NCBI RefSeq assembly: GCF_009708175.1
Contig: NZ_WMBB01000009.1
Span: forward strand, 248,001 to 312,000
Direction of reading: 5' to 3'
Origin: Nocardia aurantiaca
GTDB taxonomy: Bacteria > Actinomycetota > Actinomycetes > Mycobacteriales > Mycobacteriaceae
Length of the DNA stretch: 64,000 nucleotides
In this document: positions 42,200-50,459 of the stretch, one piece after another
How positions within the stretch are numbered: position 1 is the first letter of the stretch
Layout of the letters: each line of letters opens with the position of its first letter
The notes under the pieces: generated by a model
Seen by the model: only the letters and a program-made list of their open reading frames with translations
What the model was told of the DNA's origin: nothing
The model's database searches: none
Made by a program: the position numbers and the translations under genes

Positions 42200-43527
42200 C
42201 GGGTAGTGCCGCACGCCGGGTCGCGGTGATCGGCGGTGGCGTCTCCGGGCTCACCGCGGCATGGGTACTGGCTCGTGACTGCGAAGTGGTTCTGTACGAG
42301 GCGGATTCGCGGCTGGGTGGTCATGCGCACACCCATGAGGCGGCCGCCAGGGCCGACGCGGTGAGCGATCGGCTCGGAATGGATTCGGAATTCATCGTGC
42401 ACAACGACCGCACGTATTCCACGTTGCTGCGGCTGTTCGGTGAGTTGGGGATTCGCACACAGGATTCCGACATGTCGATGTCCGTGCGCTGTGATGGCTG
42501 CGGGCTGGAGTACGCCGGTGCGAAAGGCATGCGCGGGTTGTTCCCGGAGCCGGGGGCGCTGCGCTGTATGGCGTATCTGCGCATGCTCAGGGAGATCACT
42601 CGCTTCCATCGGCTGGCGCGTGCTGAACTCGCCGGTGCTGGAGATGAACTGCGCACGCTGGGAGAGTTCCTGCGCGCGGCCGCGTTCTCTCCTTATTTCG
42701 AAGCGCATTTCATGGTGCCGCTGGTGGCTGCGGTGTGGTCCTGTGCCCCGCGACTGGCGCTCGAGTACCCCGCGCGCTATCTGTTCATGTTTCTCGAACA
42801 CCACGGCATGCTCACCGCGTTGGGTTCGCCGACCTGGCACACGGTATGCGGGGGCTCCTCGACCTATGTGCGGGCGGTCTCGGACCGCCTGCACGAGGTT
42901 CGCTCGGGTGTGCCGGTGCGGGCGGTGTATCGGGCGTCGCGGACGGTCGCGGTGCGCGACGACGCTGATGATGTCGACTTCTTCGACGCCGCGGTCATCG
43001 CCACCCATCCCGATCAGGCGCTGCGGCTGCTGGATGCGCCCACGCTGAGGGAGTCCGCGATCCTGGGCGCACTGCCGTATTCGGAGAACCGGACTGTCCT
43101 GCACACCGACGATTCCGTGCTGCCGCGCAGCACCGGAGCGCGGGCCTCGTGGAACTATCGGCTGCCCGATTGCGCTGCCGCGCCCGACCGGGTGCTGGTC
43201 AGTTATGACCTCACCCGTCTGCAGCGGCCGGCCCGCACGGCGGAGCGTCGCTTCCTGGTCACGCTGGATGACGGCGACCGGGTGGACCGTGACGCTGTGC
43301 TGGCCACCATGACCTACGAACATCCGCAGTACACAACGGAATCCATGGCTGCGCGGCGACGGCTACCGGAGATCGGCGACCATACGGTCGCGTTCGCGGG
43401 CGCCTACCACGGATGGGGATTCCACGAAGACGGCGCGCTGTCGGGCCTGCGCGCCGCCGAACGAGTCGGCGGGCAATGGTGTACACGGCAGCCCGTATCG
43501 GCGATCGCGGAGAGGTCGCCGGCATGA
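42187..43527 (+). CDS. FAD-dependent oxidoreductase (amine-oxidase/desaturase-like)
   Basis: The protein has 446 residues. RRVAVIGGGVSGLTAAWVLA near residue 10 is the FAD-binding loop, followed by YEADSRLGGHAHTH, as in the NAD(P)-binding Rossmann-like flavoproteins that pair with DUF1365 proteins. The C-terminus has MAARRRLPEIGDHTVAFAGA and HGWGFHEDG. In actinobacteria such genes cluster with DUF1365 and cyclopropane-fatty-acid synthase-like genes and probably act in lipid modification. The DUF1365 gene follows with an ATGA overlap. Confidence 0.88.
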   Translation: MRALTGSAARRVAVIGGGVSGLTAAWVLARDCEVVLYEADSRLGGHAHTHEAAARADAVSDRLGMDSEFIVHNDRTYSTLLRLFGELGIRTQDSDMSMSVRCDGCGLEYAGAKGMRGLFPEPGALRCMAYLRMLREITRFHRLARAELAGAGDELRTLGEFLRAAAFSPYFEAHFMVPLVAAVWSCAPRLALEYPARYLFMFLEHHGMLTALGSPTWHTVCGGSSTYVRAVSDRLHEVRSGVPVRAVYRASRTVAVRDDADDVDFFDAAVIATHPDQALRLLDAPTLRESAILGALPYSENRTVLHTDDSVLPRSTGARASWNYRLPDCAAAPDRVLVSYDLTRLQRPARTAERRFLVTLDDGDRVDRDAVLATMTYEHPQYTTESMAARRRLPEIGDHTVAFAGAYHGWGFHEDGALSGLRAAERVGGQWCTRQPVSAIAERSPA

Positions 43528-43925
43528 TCCGAGCGCGACTGGCGCACACCGTCATTCGGCATAGCCGGTTCGAATCGGTCCGCCATGTCTTCGGCTACCG
43601 TGGCTACCCCGGCTACAGTCGGCTGGTCGATGTCGACGACCTCCCCATGCCGCCTCGGTTGGTGCGTCCCTTCAGCGGCTTCGCCATGGGAGACCGTCTC
43701 GGCGATCCGGCCGCCGCGCTGCGCAGGAACGTCGATGCCTGTCTCGCCGAGGCGGGCATCGCTCTGCACGGTGGTCGGATCCTGACGCTCGGCAACGCCC
43801 GGGAGCATGCGAAAACCCTTGCGGTGACGTGTGGTTGGGGATTGCCGTGCGCGATGAGCGCCGTGAACGAAGCCCATCGCAACGACCGGCCGTGGACGCG
43901 GCGACACTACGATGCTGCGGCCTGA
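43524..43925 (+). CDS. Truncated DUF1365 family protein
   Basis: The first 90 residues are normal DUF1365: ARLAHTVIRHSRFESVRHVF, then GYRGYPGYSRLVDVDDLPMP and FLAxHG-like AEAGIALHGGRILTLGNARE. The family then continues with a FNPLSxYxC-type region, which is missing; instead an unrelated tail (HAKTLAVTCGWGLPCAMSAV) runs to the stop at 43925. Total 133 residues against about 220 or more normally. It is probably nonfunctional, cut by a deletion that placed the MerR gene directly after it. Confidence 0.68.
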   Translation: MIRARLAHTVIRHSRFESVRHVFGYRGYPGYSRLVDVDDLPMPPRLVRPFSGFAMGDRLGDPAAALRRNVDACLAEAGIALHGGRILTLGNAREHAKTLAVTCGWGLPCAMSAVNEAHRNDRPWTRRHYDAAA

Positions 43926-44784
43926 CGAGCACGACCCGCAGGTGGTGACCGAGTACACCGTCGGGGCGGTGGCGCGGTTGCTCGGTGTTCCGGTGGCCAC
44001 ATTGCGCAGCTGGAATCGGCGCTACGGCATCGGTCCACGGCACCATGTACCCGGGCGGCACCGTTACTACACCCGCGGCGATCTCACCGTCGTGATCCGG
44101 ATGATGGAGCTGGTGCGAGCCGGTGCGACGCCCGCCAGCGCCGCGCAGGCCGCGCGGATCGTGCTCGAACCCGCGCCCGTACTCGGGGATTTCGGGGCGG
44201 TGCTCGACGCCGCCGAACGCATGGATGTCCCCGCGCTGGTGGCGCTGGTGTCCGGGCATCTGACGCACCACGGCGTATGCGATACGTGGAATCGGGTGTG
44301 CCGACCGGCTTTCGAAGTCGTCGTCGAGCGCCAGGCCGCCGGGCAGGGATACATCGACGTCGAACATCTCTTGTCGTGGGCGGTGACCACGAGCCTGTAC
44401 CGGAGCGTGCCGGTGCTGGTCGGCCCAGAGCGCGAACTTCGCGTGCTTCTGGCCTGTACCGAGGGTGAGCAGCATACGCTACCGCTGGAGGTGCTGCGTG
44501 CGGCTCTGGCCGAACGCCGGTGCCCCGCACTGCTGCTCGGCGCGAACCTGCCCGCGGGCGCGCTGGCCGATGCGCTGCAAAGACGGACCCGTCGGTGCGC
44601 GGTGGTGCTGTGGGCGCAGGCCGCGCGGACCGCGACCCTCGAGCCGATAGCCGCCGCCGAGCACCACGGGGCTGCGGTCATGCTGGCGGGCCCGGGATGG
44701 CAGCAGACCGAATATACCTGTGGGAGAAGCCATCTCGGATCGTTGGCGGAAGCGCTCACCAAGATTTCGGCGGTGGCTTCCTAG
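43912..44784 (+). CDS. MerR family regulator with a B12-binding-like domain (LitR/CarH-like), copy 1
   Basis: The protein has 290 residues. YTVGAVARLLGVPVATLRSW and NRRYGIGP with PGRHRYYTRGDL form the MerR helix-turn-helix and wing. The C-terminal 200 residues match the cobalamin-binding region of CarH: a helix bundle with YIDVEHLLSW, then CTEGEQHTLPLEVLRAALAE, where the His of GExH corresponds to the cobalt ligand. In CarH a W-x9-E-H motif senses light; here the W position is Gln (Q-x9-EH). It is last in the light-response operon. The start overlaps the DUF1365 stop. Confidence 0.85.
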   Translation: MLRPDEHDPQVVTEYTVGAVARLLGVPVATLRSWNRRYGIGPRHHVPGRHRYYTRGDLTVVIRMMELVRAGATPASAAQAARIVLEPAPVLGDFGAVLDAAERMDVPALVALVSGHLTHHGVCDTWNRVCRPAFEVVVERQAAGQGYIDVEHLLSWAVTTSLYRSVPVLVGPERELRVLLACTEGEQHTLPLEVLRAALAERRCPALLLGANLPAGALADALQRRTRRCAVVLWAQAARTATLEPIAAAEHHGAAVMLAGPGWQQTEYTCGRSHLGSLAEALTKISAVAS

Positions 44785-45632
44785 CGCGACCCGAACCGCT
44801 CGACCGCCTCGGCGAGGCTCGCGATCCGGATCGCGTGATCGGGCAGGATCAGGTTGTCCCAACCCGGTCCTCCGAGGTACACGCGGGCACCGGCCTCGGC
44901 GCAGGTTCGCACGGCGGAGGTGAGCGCGGTCGATTCCTGCTGCGACCAGAGCATCACCGTGGCGGGCGTGGGAATCCGGCCGAGCGTATCGCGCAGAGCC
45001 GTGGTCGGAACGTCGGGGCCGAGCATCTGTGCGCCGATGCCGCGTTCCGCGAGTGCGGCACGCAACGTCTCCAGCGGCAGGGAATGAGTTTCCCCGCTGG
45101 TGCAGGCCAGGACCAAGGTCGCCGGTTGGTCGGACAGGACCGGCGGGACGGTGCGGTGCAGCGCCGACACGATGCACCACGACAGCAGATGCTCGACGTC
45201 CACGCATCCCTCACCGCCGAGTTGGCGGGCGACGATATCGGCGAAAGCCGGACGGCACAGCCGATTCCAGGTCTCCGCAACACCGTAGTTCTGCAGGTGT
45301 GTTTCCAGCAGCGAATACACGGTGCGGCTGTCGAGTGCGAACGCCGCCGACAGCAGCGTGTCGATATCGCCGAGCGCGACCGCTGGCCCGCGTGCCGCGG
45401 CTGACGCCGCGGCGGGCGTCGCTCCGCCTCGAATGAGTTCGAGCATCCGGTCGAGCAGTGCCAGGTCGGCCTCGGTGTAGAGCCGGTGGCGGCCCGGACG
45501 ATCCTGTCGGGGGCCGATGCCGTAGCGGCGGTTCCAACTGCGCAGCGTCGCGGTCGGAATGCCGAGTCGTTCGGCCGCTGTGCGGACGGTGTAACCAGCC
45601 TCGTCGGTGGCGGCAGTCGAACGGTGCGGCAT
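44781..45632 (-). CDS. MerR family regulator with a B12-binding-like domain (LitR/CarH-like), copy 2
   Basis: The protein has 283 residues and is a clear paralogue of copy 1: YTVRTAAERLGIPTATLRSW, NRRYGIGP, CVDVEHLLSWCIV and CTSGETHSLPLETLRAALAE. It again has Gln where CarH has the light-sensing Trp. It is convergent with copy 1; both stop codons lie in one CTAG (44781-44784). The two may form hetero-oligomers or act on different promoters. Its own promoter lies in the 240 bases after 45632. Confidence 0.86.
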   Translation of the reverse strand: MPHRSTAATDEAGYTVRTAAERLGIPTATLRSWNRRYGIGPRQDRPGRHRLYTEADLALLDRMLELIRGGATPAAASAAARGPAVALGDIDTLLSAAFALDSRTVYSLLETHLQNYGVAETWNRLCRPAFADIVARQLGGEGCVDVEHLLSWCIVSALHRTVPPVLSDQPATLVLACTSGETHSLPLETLRAALAERGIGAQMLGPDVPTTALRDTLGRIPTPATVMLWSQQESTALTSAVRTCAEAGARVYLGGPGWDNLILPDHAIRIASLAEAVERFGSR

Positions 45633-45699
45633 GAGGTCATTGTGCCCGGATCAGAGTCGCAGTGGCACATGCCCGACCCGGCGAGTGGCACGCGCCACT

Positions 45700-45726
45700 G
45701 TGAGCGAACTCCGAAGCTTCGCTCAC
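45700..45726. promoter_or_regulatory. Hairpin/palindrome between copy 2 and the TIGR01777 gene
   Basis: GTGAGCGAA (45700-45708) pairs with TTCGCTCAC (45718-45726) around a 9-nt loop. A smaller AGTGGC/GCCACT repeat lies just before it (45685-45700). It may be a terminator for the minus-strand gene at 45874 or an operator for the regulator gene. Confidence 0.45.
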
Positions 45727-45873
45727 CCGAGAGCTCAGGGCCGGTCCAGAGGGTGGCGAATTCACATGTGTGCCGGTGTTGTGCTCGCAACGTGGCGTGT
45801 CGGAACCACGCACCGGATCGCGGTGAGCGAATCCGAGTGACCGAATGGTCCGGCGGCCGGCTCGCCGCGCCGA

Positions 45874-47229
45874 TCAGTCGTGTACGTGGAGGGACAGCGT
45901 TCGGCCGAGCACGTGCCGCAACGCGAAATCCAGGTCGGGCGTGCGGAATCGGTGTCCCGCCGCGGTGAGCCGGTCCGGGTGCACGCGCTGATTGGCAGCC
46001 GCCAGTTCCTGGAAACCCTCGGCACCCAGCAGCAATCGCGGCGCGAACTCGGGGATGGGCAAGATCGCCGGTCGACGCACCACCCGGGCCAGGGTCGCGG
46101 TGTAGTCGGCGTTTCGCACCGGTGTCGGCGCCACGGCGTTGACGGGACCGGTGAGCGTCTCGTCCCACAGCGCCCGGCGGTAAATGTCGAGCAGATCGTC
46201 GATGCCGATCCAGGACAGCCATTGCCGTCCGTCACCGATCCGGCCGCCCAGGCCTGCCGAGAACAGCGGCCGGAGCAGGCGCAGCGTGCCGCCTCGGGGC
46301 GATTGCACGATGCCGGTGCGGATGGTGGCCACCCGGATCCGGTCCGCCGCGGTCAGCGCGGCAGCCTCCCAGTCCGACACCACGTCGGCCAGGAAACCGC
46401 TTCCGCGCGAGCTGTTTTCGGTCAGTATCTCCTCGCCCCGGTCTCCGCCGTAGTAGCCGATCGCGGAGGCGCTGACGAAAACTCGCGCACCTGATCGAGC
46501 CGCCAGTTCGGCCAGCCGGCGCGTCGGCTCTATTCGGCTGTCGAGGACGTCTCTCTTGTGGGCGGCGGTGAATCGTCCCGCGATCGACGCACCCGCGAGA
46601 TGAACGACACCATCGACGCCTGCCAGCAGGTCTTCCGCGGGCGCGGCCGGATCCCATTGCCGCTCATCGGGTGCGGAAGGCGGACGCCTGACCAATCGGA
46701 TGACCGTCATGCCGCCGGTGCTCAGAAACGCGCTCAGCGCGGACCCGATCAGACCGGAGGCTCCGGTCACCGCCACGGTCGACGGACCACGCCCGTGGGC
46801 CTCCTGATGCGCGGCGAGGTCACCCGCCAACTGTCGTGACCGATACGCGAACATCGAACGCAAGGCCGCAGCGGGTACCGGCGTGTCGACCCGGTCCAGC
46901 ACCTGGGTGATCCGTTCGCCGACGGCCTGGAATTCGTGAGCATGGGTCCACGGCAACAGCTTCGATGGCGCGGCGGACATGCTGTCGCCCACGGCCTCAT
47001 CGACGAATCTCCGTGGCGGATCGTATTCAGCGGCCAGGTGCTGCGCGATCCATCGCAGCCCGGCCGGCAGGGCGAGTTCCGCCCGGCCGTGCGACAACGA
47101 GGTGGCTTCGGAGACAAGCCGGACGGGCGACCACGGGGGACTCAGGCGTGTGAACGCGCCGGGTCGCTGGAACCAGGCGAAGACCTCGTCTCGCGGTGCG
47201 GTGATGACACTCGACCACTCGATGCCCAC
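45874..47229 (-). CDS. SRPBCC domain plus TIGR01777-family epimerase
   Basis: The protein has 451 residues. The first 150 are a START-like SRPBCC fold (IEWSSVITAPRDEVFAWFQR, YDPPRRFVDEAVGD). Then STVAVTGASGLIGSALSAFL opens a TIGR01777 NAD(P)-dependent epimerase, with VVHLAGASIAGRFTAAHKRD, SASAIGYYG and RTGIVQSPRGGTLRLL. Similar genes are found in light- and lipid-related clusters. Reaction unknown. GTG 47229 or 47238 can start it; neither has a good ribosome-binding site. Confidence 0.88.
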   Translation of the reverse strand: MGIEWSSVITAPRDEVFAWFQRPGAFTRLSPPWSPVRLVSEATSLSHGRAELALPAGLRWIAQHLAAEYDPPRRFVDEAVGDSMSAAPSKLLPWTHAHEFQAVGERITQVLDRVDTPVPAAALRSMFAYRSRQLAGDLAAHQEAHGRGPSTVAVTGASGLIGSALSAFLSTGGMTVIRLVRRPPSAPDERQWDPAAPAEDLLAGVDGVVHLAGASIAGRFTAAHKRDVLDSRIEPTRRLAELAARSGARVFVSASAIGYYGGDRGEEILTENSSRGSGFLADVVSDWEAAALTAADRIRVATIRTGIVQSPRGGTLRLLRPLFSAGLGGRIGDGRQWLSWIGIDDLLDIYRRALWDETLTGPVNAVAPTPVRNADYTATLARVVRRPAILPIPEFAPRLLLGAEGFQELAAANQRVHPDRLTAAGHRFRTPDLDFALRHVLGRTLSLHVHD

Positions 47230-47605
47230 CCCAAGCACTGTAGTCCAGGGCACTGGAGGGCGCGGCGTACCCGTCCAGTGGCCTCGCCACTTGTCGACGG
47301 CCGCTGCGGCGGCGCGACATCGATATCCGGGTGCCACAGCGGTCAAGTTCTTCCGTGGCCACGCGACCGCCGGTCGCTGAGCGCGACGCGCCGCCGCGGC
47401 CGGGCAACCTCGCCGTATGGTGAGCACCGGCGAATTGCGCCGGGAGCAGCCCGATGGAACCGGTGCCAGACGTGGACGGCTCGCCGCTCGTGTGGTCCGA
47501 TCGCCACGGGAAGAGTCCATCCGGACTCACGCCGCCACCGTGAGGTGGGGGCTGGCGGAGTCGGTGCTCATCGACGAGTGCTGAGAGGTAACGGCGGTAC
47601 GTGCA
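47230..47605. other. Intergenic region before the SulP gene
   Basis: The 376 bases hold promoters of two divergent genes. GAGTCC (47513-47518) and GGACTC (47523-47528) form a short inverted repeat upstream of the transporter. A 55-codon plus-strand frame (47417-47584) has no ribosome-binding site and is not called. Confidence 0.4.
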
Positions 47606-49324
47606 GTGATGGGTGTGAGTGGTGGTGCCCTGGTGAGGTGGCTGCCGGGCCTCGGGCAGTTCCGGGGTTACCGGGGTGGTTGGTTGCGGGCCGACACGAT
47701 CGCCGGTGTGACGGTGGCCGCCTATCTGGTTCCGCAGGTGATGGCGTATGCGACCGTGGCCGGGCTGGCCCCGATCGTGGGGTTGTGGGCGGCGCTCGGC
47801 CCACTGGCGGTGTATGTGGTGCTGGGGACGTCTCGGCAGCTGTCGGTGGGCCCGGAATCGACGACCGCGCTCATGACCGCGGTGACGCTGGCGCCCTTGG
47901 CGTCCGGCGATCCGGCACGGTATGCAGCGCTCGCTGCGGCATTGGCGCTCCTGGTCGGGGTGTGCTGCACGGTCGGCGCGGTGGCGCGGTTGGGTGTGCT
48001 GGGCGATCTGCTGTCGAAGCCGGTGCTGGTCGGCTACCTGGCCGGGACGGCGGGGATCATGATCGTGGGGCAACTCGGCCGGATCAGCAGGGTGAGTGTG
48101 GAGGGCGAGGGCATATTCGATCAGCTGTGCTCGTTCGCAGCGCATCTCGGCGAATGGCACTGGCCGACAGCGTTCTTGGCCGCGGGCACCCTGACATTGT
48201 TGTTGTTCTCGGCGTGGAAGACGCCGCGGCTGCCGGGGCCGCTGATGGCGGTGCTGGGAGCCGCGGCGGTGGTGACGGTGTTCTCGCTGCGGGAGCACGG
48301 GATTCGAGTGGTCGGCGAGATCCCGTCCGGTCTGTCGGTCCTCCGGGTGCCACACGTCGCGGCATCGGATCTGGGCAGGCTGCTGCTGCCCGCGGTCGGC
48401 ATCGCCCTGGTGGGATTCTCCGACATGGTGCTGGTCGCGCGGGCCTTCGCGGCGCGGCACGGCACCACGGTGGACGCGAACCGAGAGCTGCTGGCGATGG
48501 GCGCGACGAATCTGGCCGCCGGTGTCTCACAAGGCTTTCCGGTCAGCTGCAGTGGTAGCCGGACGACCATCGCCGACACGGCCGGCGCGCGTACCCAGTT
48601 GTACGCGGTGGCGGCATTGGCGACCGTGCTGGCTGTATTGTTGTGGGCTCGACGTGTGTTGGCCGCGTTTCCGGACGCCGCCCTGGGGGCGTTGGTGGTC
48701 TACGCGGCGCTGCGACTGATCGACCTCGCGGAATTCCGCCGACTGTCACGATTCCGCCGCAGCGAGCTGGTGCTGGCGCTGAGCACGGCGGCGGCGGTGC
48801 TCGCCGCCGGCGTGCTCTACGGCATCCTGATCGCCATCGGCCTGTCGATCCTGGATCTGCTGCGCCGGATCGCCCGCGCCCACGACGCGATTCAGGGCTT
48901 CGTGCCCGATCTGGCAGGCATGCACGACATCGACGACTACCCGGAGGCGAAACTCGTTCCCGGACTGGTGGTGTACCGCTACGACGCGCCGCTGTGCTTC
49001 GCCAACGCCGAGGATTTCCGCCGTCGCGCGCTGGCCGCAATCGATGCCTCGGCGGCAGGGGGTCACCCGGTGCGCTGGTTCGTGCTCAATGCCGAGGCGA
49101 ATGTCGAGGTCGACCTCACCGCCCTCGACGCCGTCGAACAACTTCGCACCGAATTGGATTCCCGTGGAATAGTTTTCGCGATGGCCAGGGTCAAACAGGA
49201 TCTGCTGACCGCGCTGGACGCCGCCGGAATGATCGACCGAATCGGCGCCGACCGGCTGTTCCCCACCCTGCCGACGGCACTGGAAGCATACCGTCGGGAG
49301 ACCCGCGATTCGGGACCGGGATAA
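47606..49324 (+). CDS. SulP family inorganic anion transporter with STAS domain
   Basis: The protein has about 572 residues. The membrane part begins GWLRADTIAGVTVAAYLVPQ, with MAYATVAGLAPIVGLWAA, the usual SulP motif, and has 10-14 helices. The cytoplasmic STAS domain (from about 430) has VYRYDAPLCFANAEDFRRRA and WFVLNAEANVEVDLTALDAV. These proteins move sulfate, bicarbonate or other anions; the substrate here is unknown. Start GTG 47606 or ATG 47609. A hairpin follows the stop directly. Confidence 0.92.
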   Translation: MMGVSGGALVRWLPGLGQFRGYRGGWLRADTIAGVTVAAYLVPQVMAYATVAGLAPIVGLWAALGPLAVYVVLGTSRQLSVGPESTTALMTAVTLAPLASGDPARYAALAAALALLVGVCCTVGAVARLGVLGDLLSKPVLVGYLAGTAGIMIVGQLGRISRVSVEGEGIFDQLCSFAAHLGEWHWPTAFLAAGTLTLLLFSAWKTPRLPGPLMAVLGAAAVVTVFSLREHGIRVVGEIPSGLSVLRVPHVAASDLGRLLLPAVGIALVGFSDMVLVARAFAARHGTTVDANRELLAMGATNLAAGVSQGFPVSCSGSRTTIADTAGARTQLYAVAALATVLAVLLWARRVLAAFPDAALGALVVYAALRLIDLAEFRRLSRFRRSELVLALSTAAAVLAAGVLYGILIAIGLSILDLLRRIARAHDAIQGFVPDLAGMHDIDDYPEAKLVPGLVVYRYDAPLCFANAEDFRRRALAAIDASAAGGHPVRWFVLNAEANVEVDLTALDAVEQLRTELDSRGIVFAMARVKQDLLTALDAAGMIDRIGADRLFPTLPTALEAYRRETRDSGPG

Positions 49325-49359
49325 CGGTGCCCGACACCCTGAACCGGGTCGGGCACCGT
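49324..49359 (+). terminator. Hairpin terminator after the SulP gene
   Basis: ACGGTGCCCGAC (49324-49335) pairs perfectly with GTCGGGCACCGT (49348-49359) around a 12-nt loop, overlapping the last base of the stop codon. No T-run follows. Confidence 0.75.
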
Positions 49360-49444
49360 GCGGCGCGTCGGCGATATGGGTCGGTGTTCGACCACCTCCT
49401 GGCGGCGCTACCCCATAGGCGAATCGAGGTGCGGCATCGGGTTG

Positions 49445-49606
49445 CTAGCCGTTGAGGAGTCGGCGAATCCAGTTGTCTCGGTTGGTGTTCTGGTGGCCCG
49501 GGCACCACTGATCGGCGGGTACGGTGGCCCGCACCTGGGCGACGTGGGCGCCGCAGCCGGACCAGGTGGTCTTGCCGCAGGTGCGGCATCGGGTCGGGTG
49601 ACACAT
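49445..49606 (-). CDS. Cys-rich mini-protein (MCxPTxC family), copy A
   Basis: The protein has 53 residues: MCHPTRCRTCGKTTWSGCGA, HVAQVRATVPADQWCPGHQN, then a WIRRLLNG tail. Five Cys and a His suggest a zinc- or metal-binding knuckle. AAGGA precedes the ATG. It lies 20 bases after the AhpD-like gene on the same strand and shares its CsoR-type promoter. A close relative is encoded at 54741. Function unknown. Confidence 0.72.
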   Translation of the reverse strand: MCHPTRCRTCGKTTWSGCGAHVAQVRATVPADQWCPGHQNTNRDNWIRRLLNG

Positions 49607-49626
49607 GGTGTGATCCTTCGGGGTGG

Positions 49627-50022
49627 TCAGGCCGGGGTTTCGCCGGAGGCGAGGGCGTCGGCGAATTCGCAGAACGCGTCGTAGGCACGCGCGCCGTGGA
49701 TGGTGGCGGGGCCGCCGTGCATCAGGAAGGTGACGCCGATGGCCTCGGCGGCCTCCTGCTTGGTCGCCCCGGCCCGCGCCGCGGCCTGGCCGTGCGAGGC
49801 GATGCACCCGTCGCAGCCCTCGACGACGCCGATGGCGAGCGCGATCAGCTCCTTGGTCTTGCGGTCCAGCGCGCCCGGCGCGAACGCGGCCTTGCTGAGC
49901 TCGCCGAACCCCTTGTACACATCGGGGATCGCATGCCGCAGCTCTCGGTGCAGCGGGGACAACTCGTGCAGAACGGCCTTGCCGTGCGGCGAGGCGTGCG
50001 TGACATCCGTCGGTGCGGACAT
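49627..50022 (-). CDS. Carboxymuconolactone decarboxylase/AhpD-like protein
   Basis: The protein has 131 residues. EGCDGCIASHGQAAARAGAT near 68-87 is the C-x-x-C-x3-H site of AhpD-type thiol enzymes. Helices KTKELIALAIGVVEG and KQEAAEAIGVTFLMHGGPAT complete the family. It probably acts as a disulfide reductase or peroxidase partner. Two CsoR/CstR-type palindromes stand before it, which points to control by copper or sulfane sulfur. Confidence 0.9.
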   Translation of the reverse strand: MSAPTDVTHASPHGKAVLHELSPLHRELRHAIPDVYKGFGELSKAAFAPGALDRKTKELIALAIGVVEGCDGCIASHGQAAARAGATKQEAAEAIGVTFLMHGGPATIHGARAYDAFCEFADALASGETPA

Positions 50023-50092
50023 GGCTACTCCTTCGGGTTGCTACGACGAAGCGCGGTACTGCCGAACATGAGCTCGACACGATCGCCTCGCG

Positions 50093-50110
50093 GATACCCC
50101 ACGGGGTATC
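50093..50110. promoter_or_regulatory. CsoR/CstR-type palindromic operator 1
   Basis: GATACCCC and GGGGTATC face each other around AC. This is the form known for operators of the CsoR/RcnR/CstR family (ATACCCC-GGGGTAT). It is 71 bases before the AhpD-like start. No regulator gene of this family is in the window. Confidence 0.72.
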
Positions 50111-50125
50111 TGCGTAATACCGTAG

Positions 50126-50143
50126 CATACCCCCGGGGGTATG
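50126..50143. promoter_or_regulatory. CsoR/CstR-type palindromic operator 2
   Basis: CATACCCCCGGGGGTATG is a perfect 18-bp palindrome. Its centre is 33 bases from that of operator 1, about three helix turns, so both sites face the same side of the DNA and may be bound together. Confidence 0.75.
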
Positions 50144-50459
50144 TATAGGGACGTTGACCACCCACCTGATGTGGTGCGCTCAGTTCAGTCCGAGGACGAC
50201 TGCATCCCATCGTGTGATCGATGTCGCGGGTGTTACTCGACGTCACCGTCCCGAAGTCCGCGCCACCCCGGGTGAGCACGGCAGTCCGCCCCATGTCATG
50301 AGCCTGAAGGACAGGTACTCGTGCGAGCTCACCTCGCACCTCTCCCGGCCGAACGCGGCCGGTGAGTTTCGGCGTCGGCATTGGCGGCGAAGGGCATAGT
50401 GCCTCTCGGCGGGGCCGTTACCCGGTGACAGGTGGGGATCCTCGGTTGATAATCCTTGT
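50144..50459 (+). promoter_or_regulatory. Intergenic region with a leaderless promoter at its end
   Basis: Most of these 316 bases show nothing I can name. At the end, GTGACA (50425-50430) and GATAAT (50448-50453) are a good -35 and -10 with a 17-bp spacer. The -10 ends 6 bases before the GTG at 50460, so the next gene is probably transcribed without a leader. Confidence 0.55.

Noticed and set aside
43566..43580. GGTTCGAATC, like a tRNA T-loop
   Set aside because: It is inside the DUF1365 coding sequence and no cloverleaf can be drawn.
47417..47584. 55-codon plus-strand frame before the SulP gene
   Set aside because: No ribosome-binding site, mixed codon use and no similarity; probably chance.
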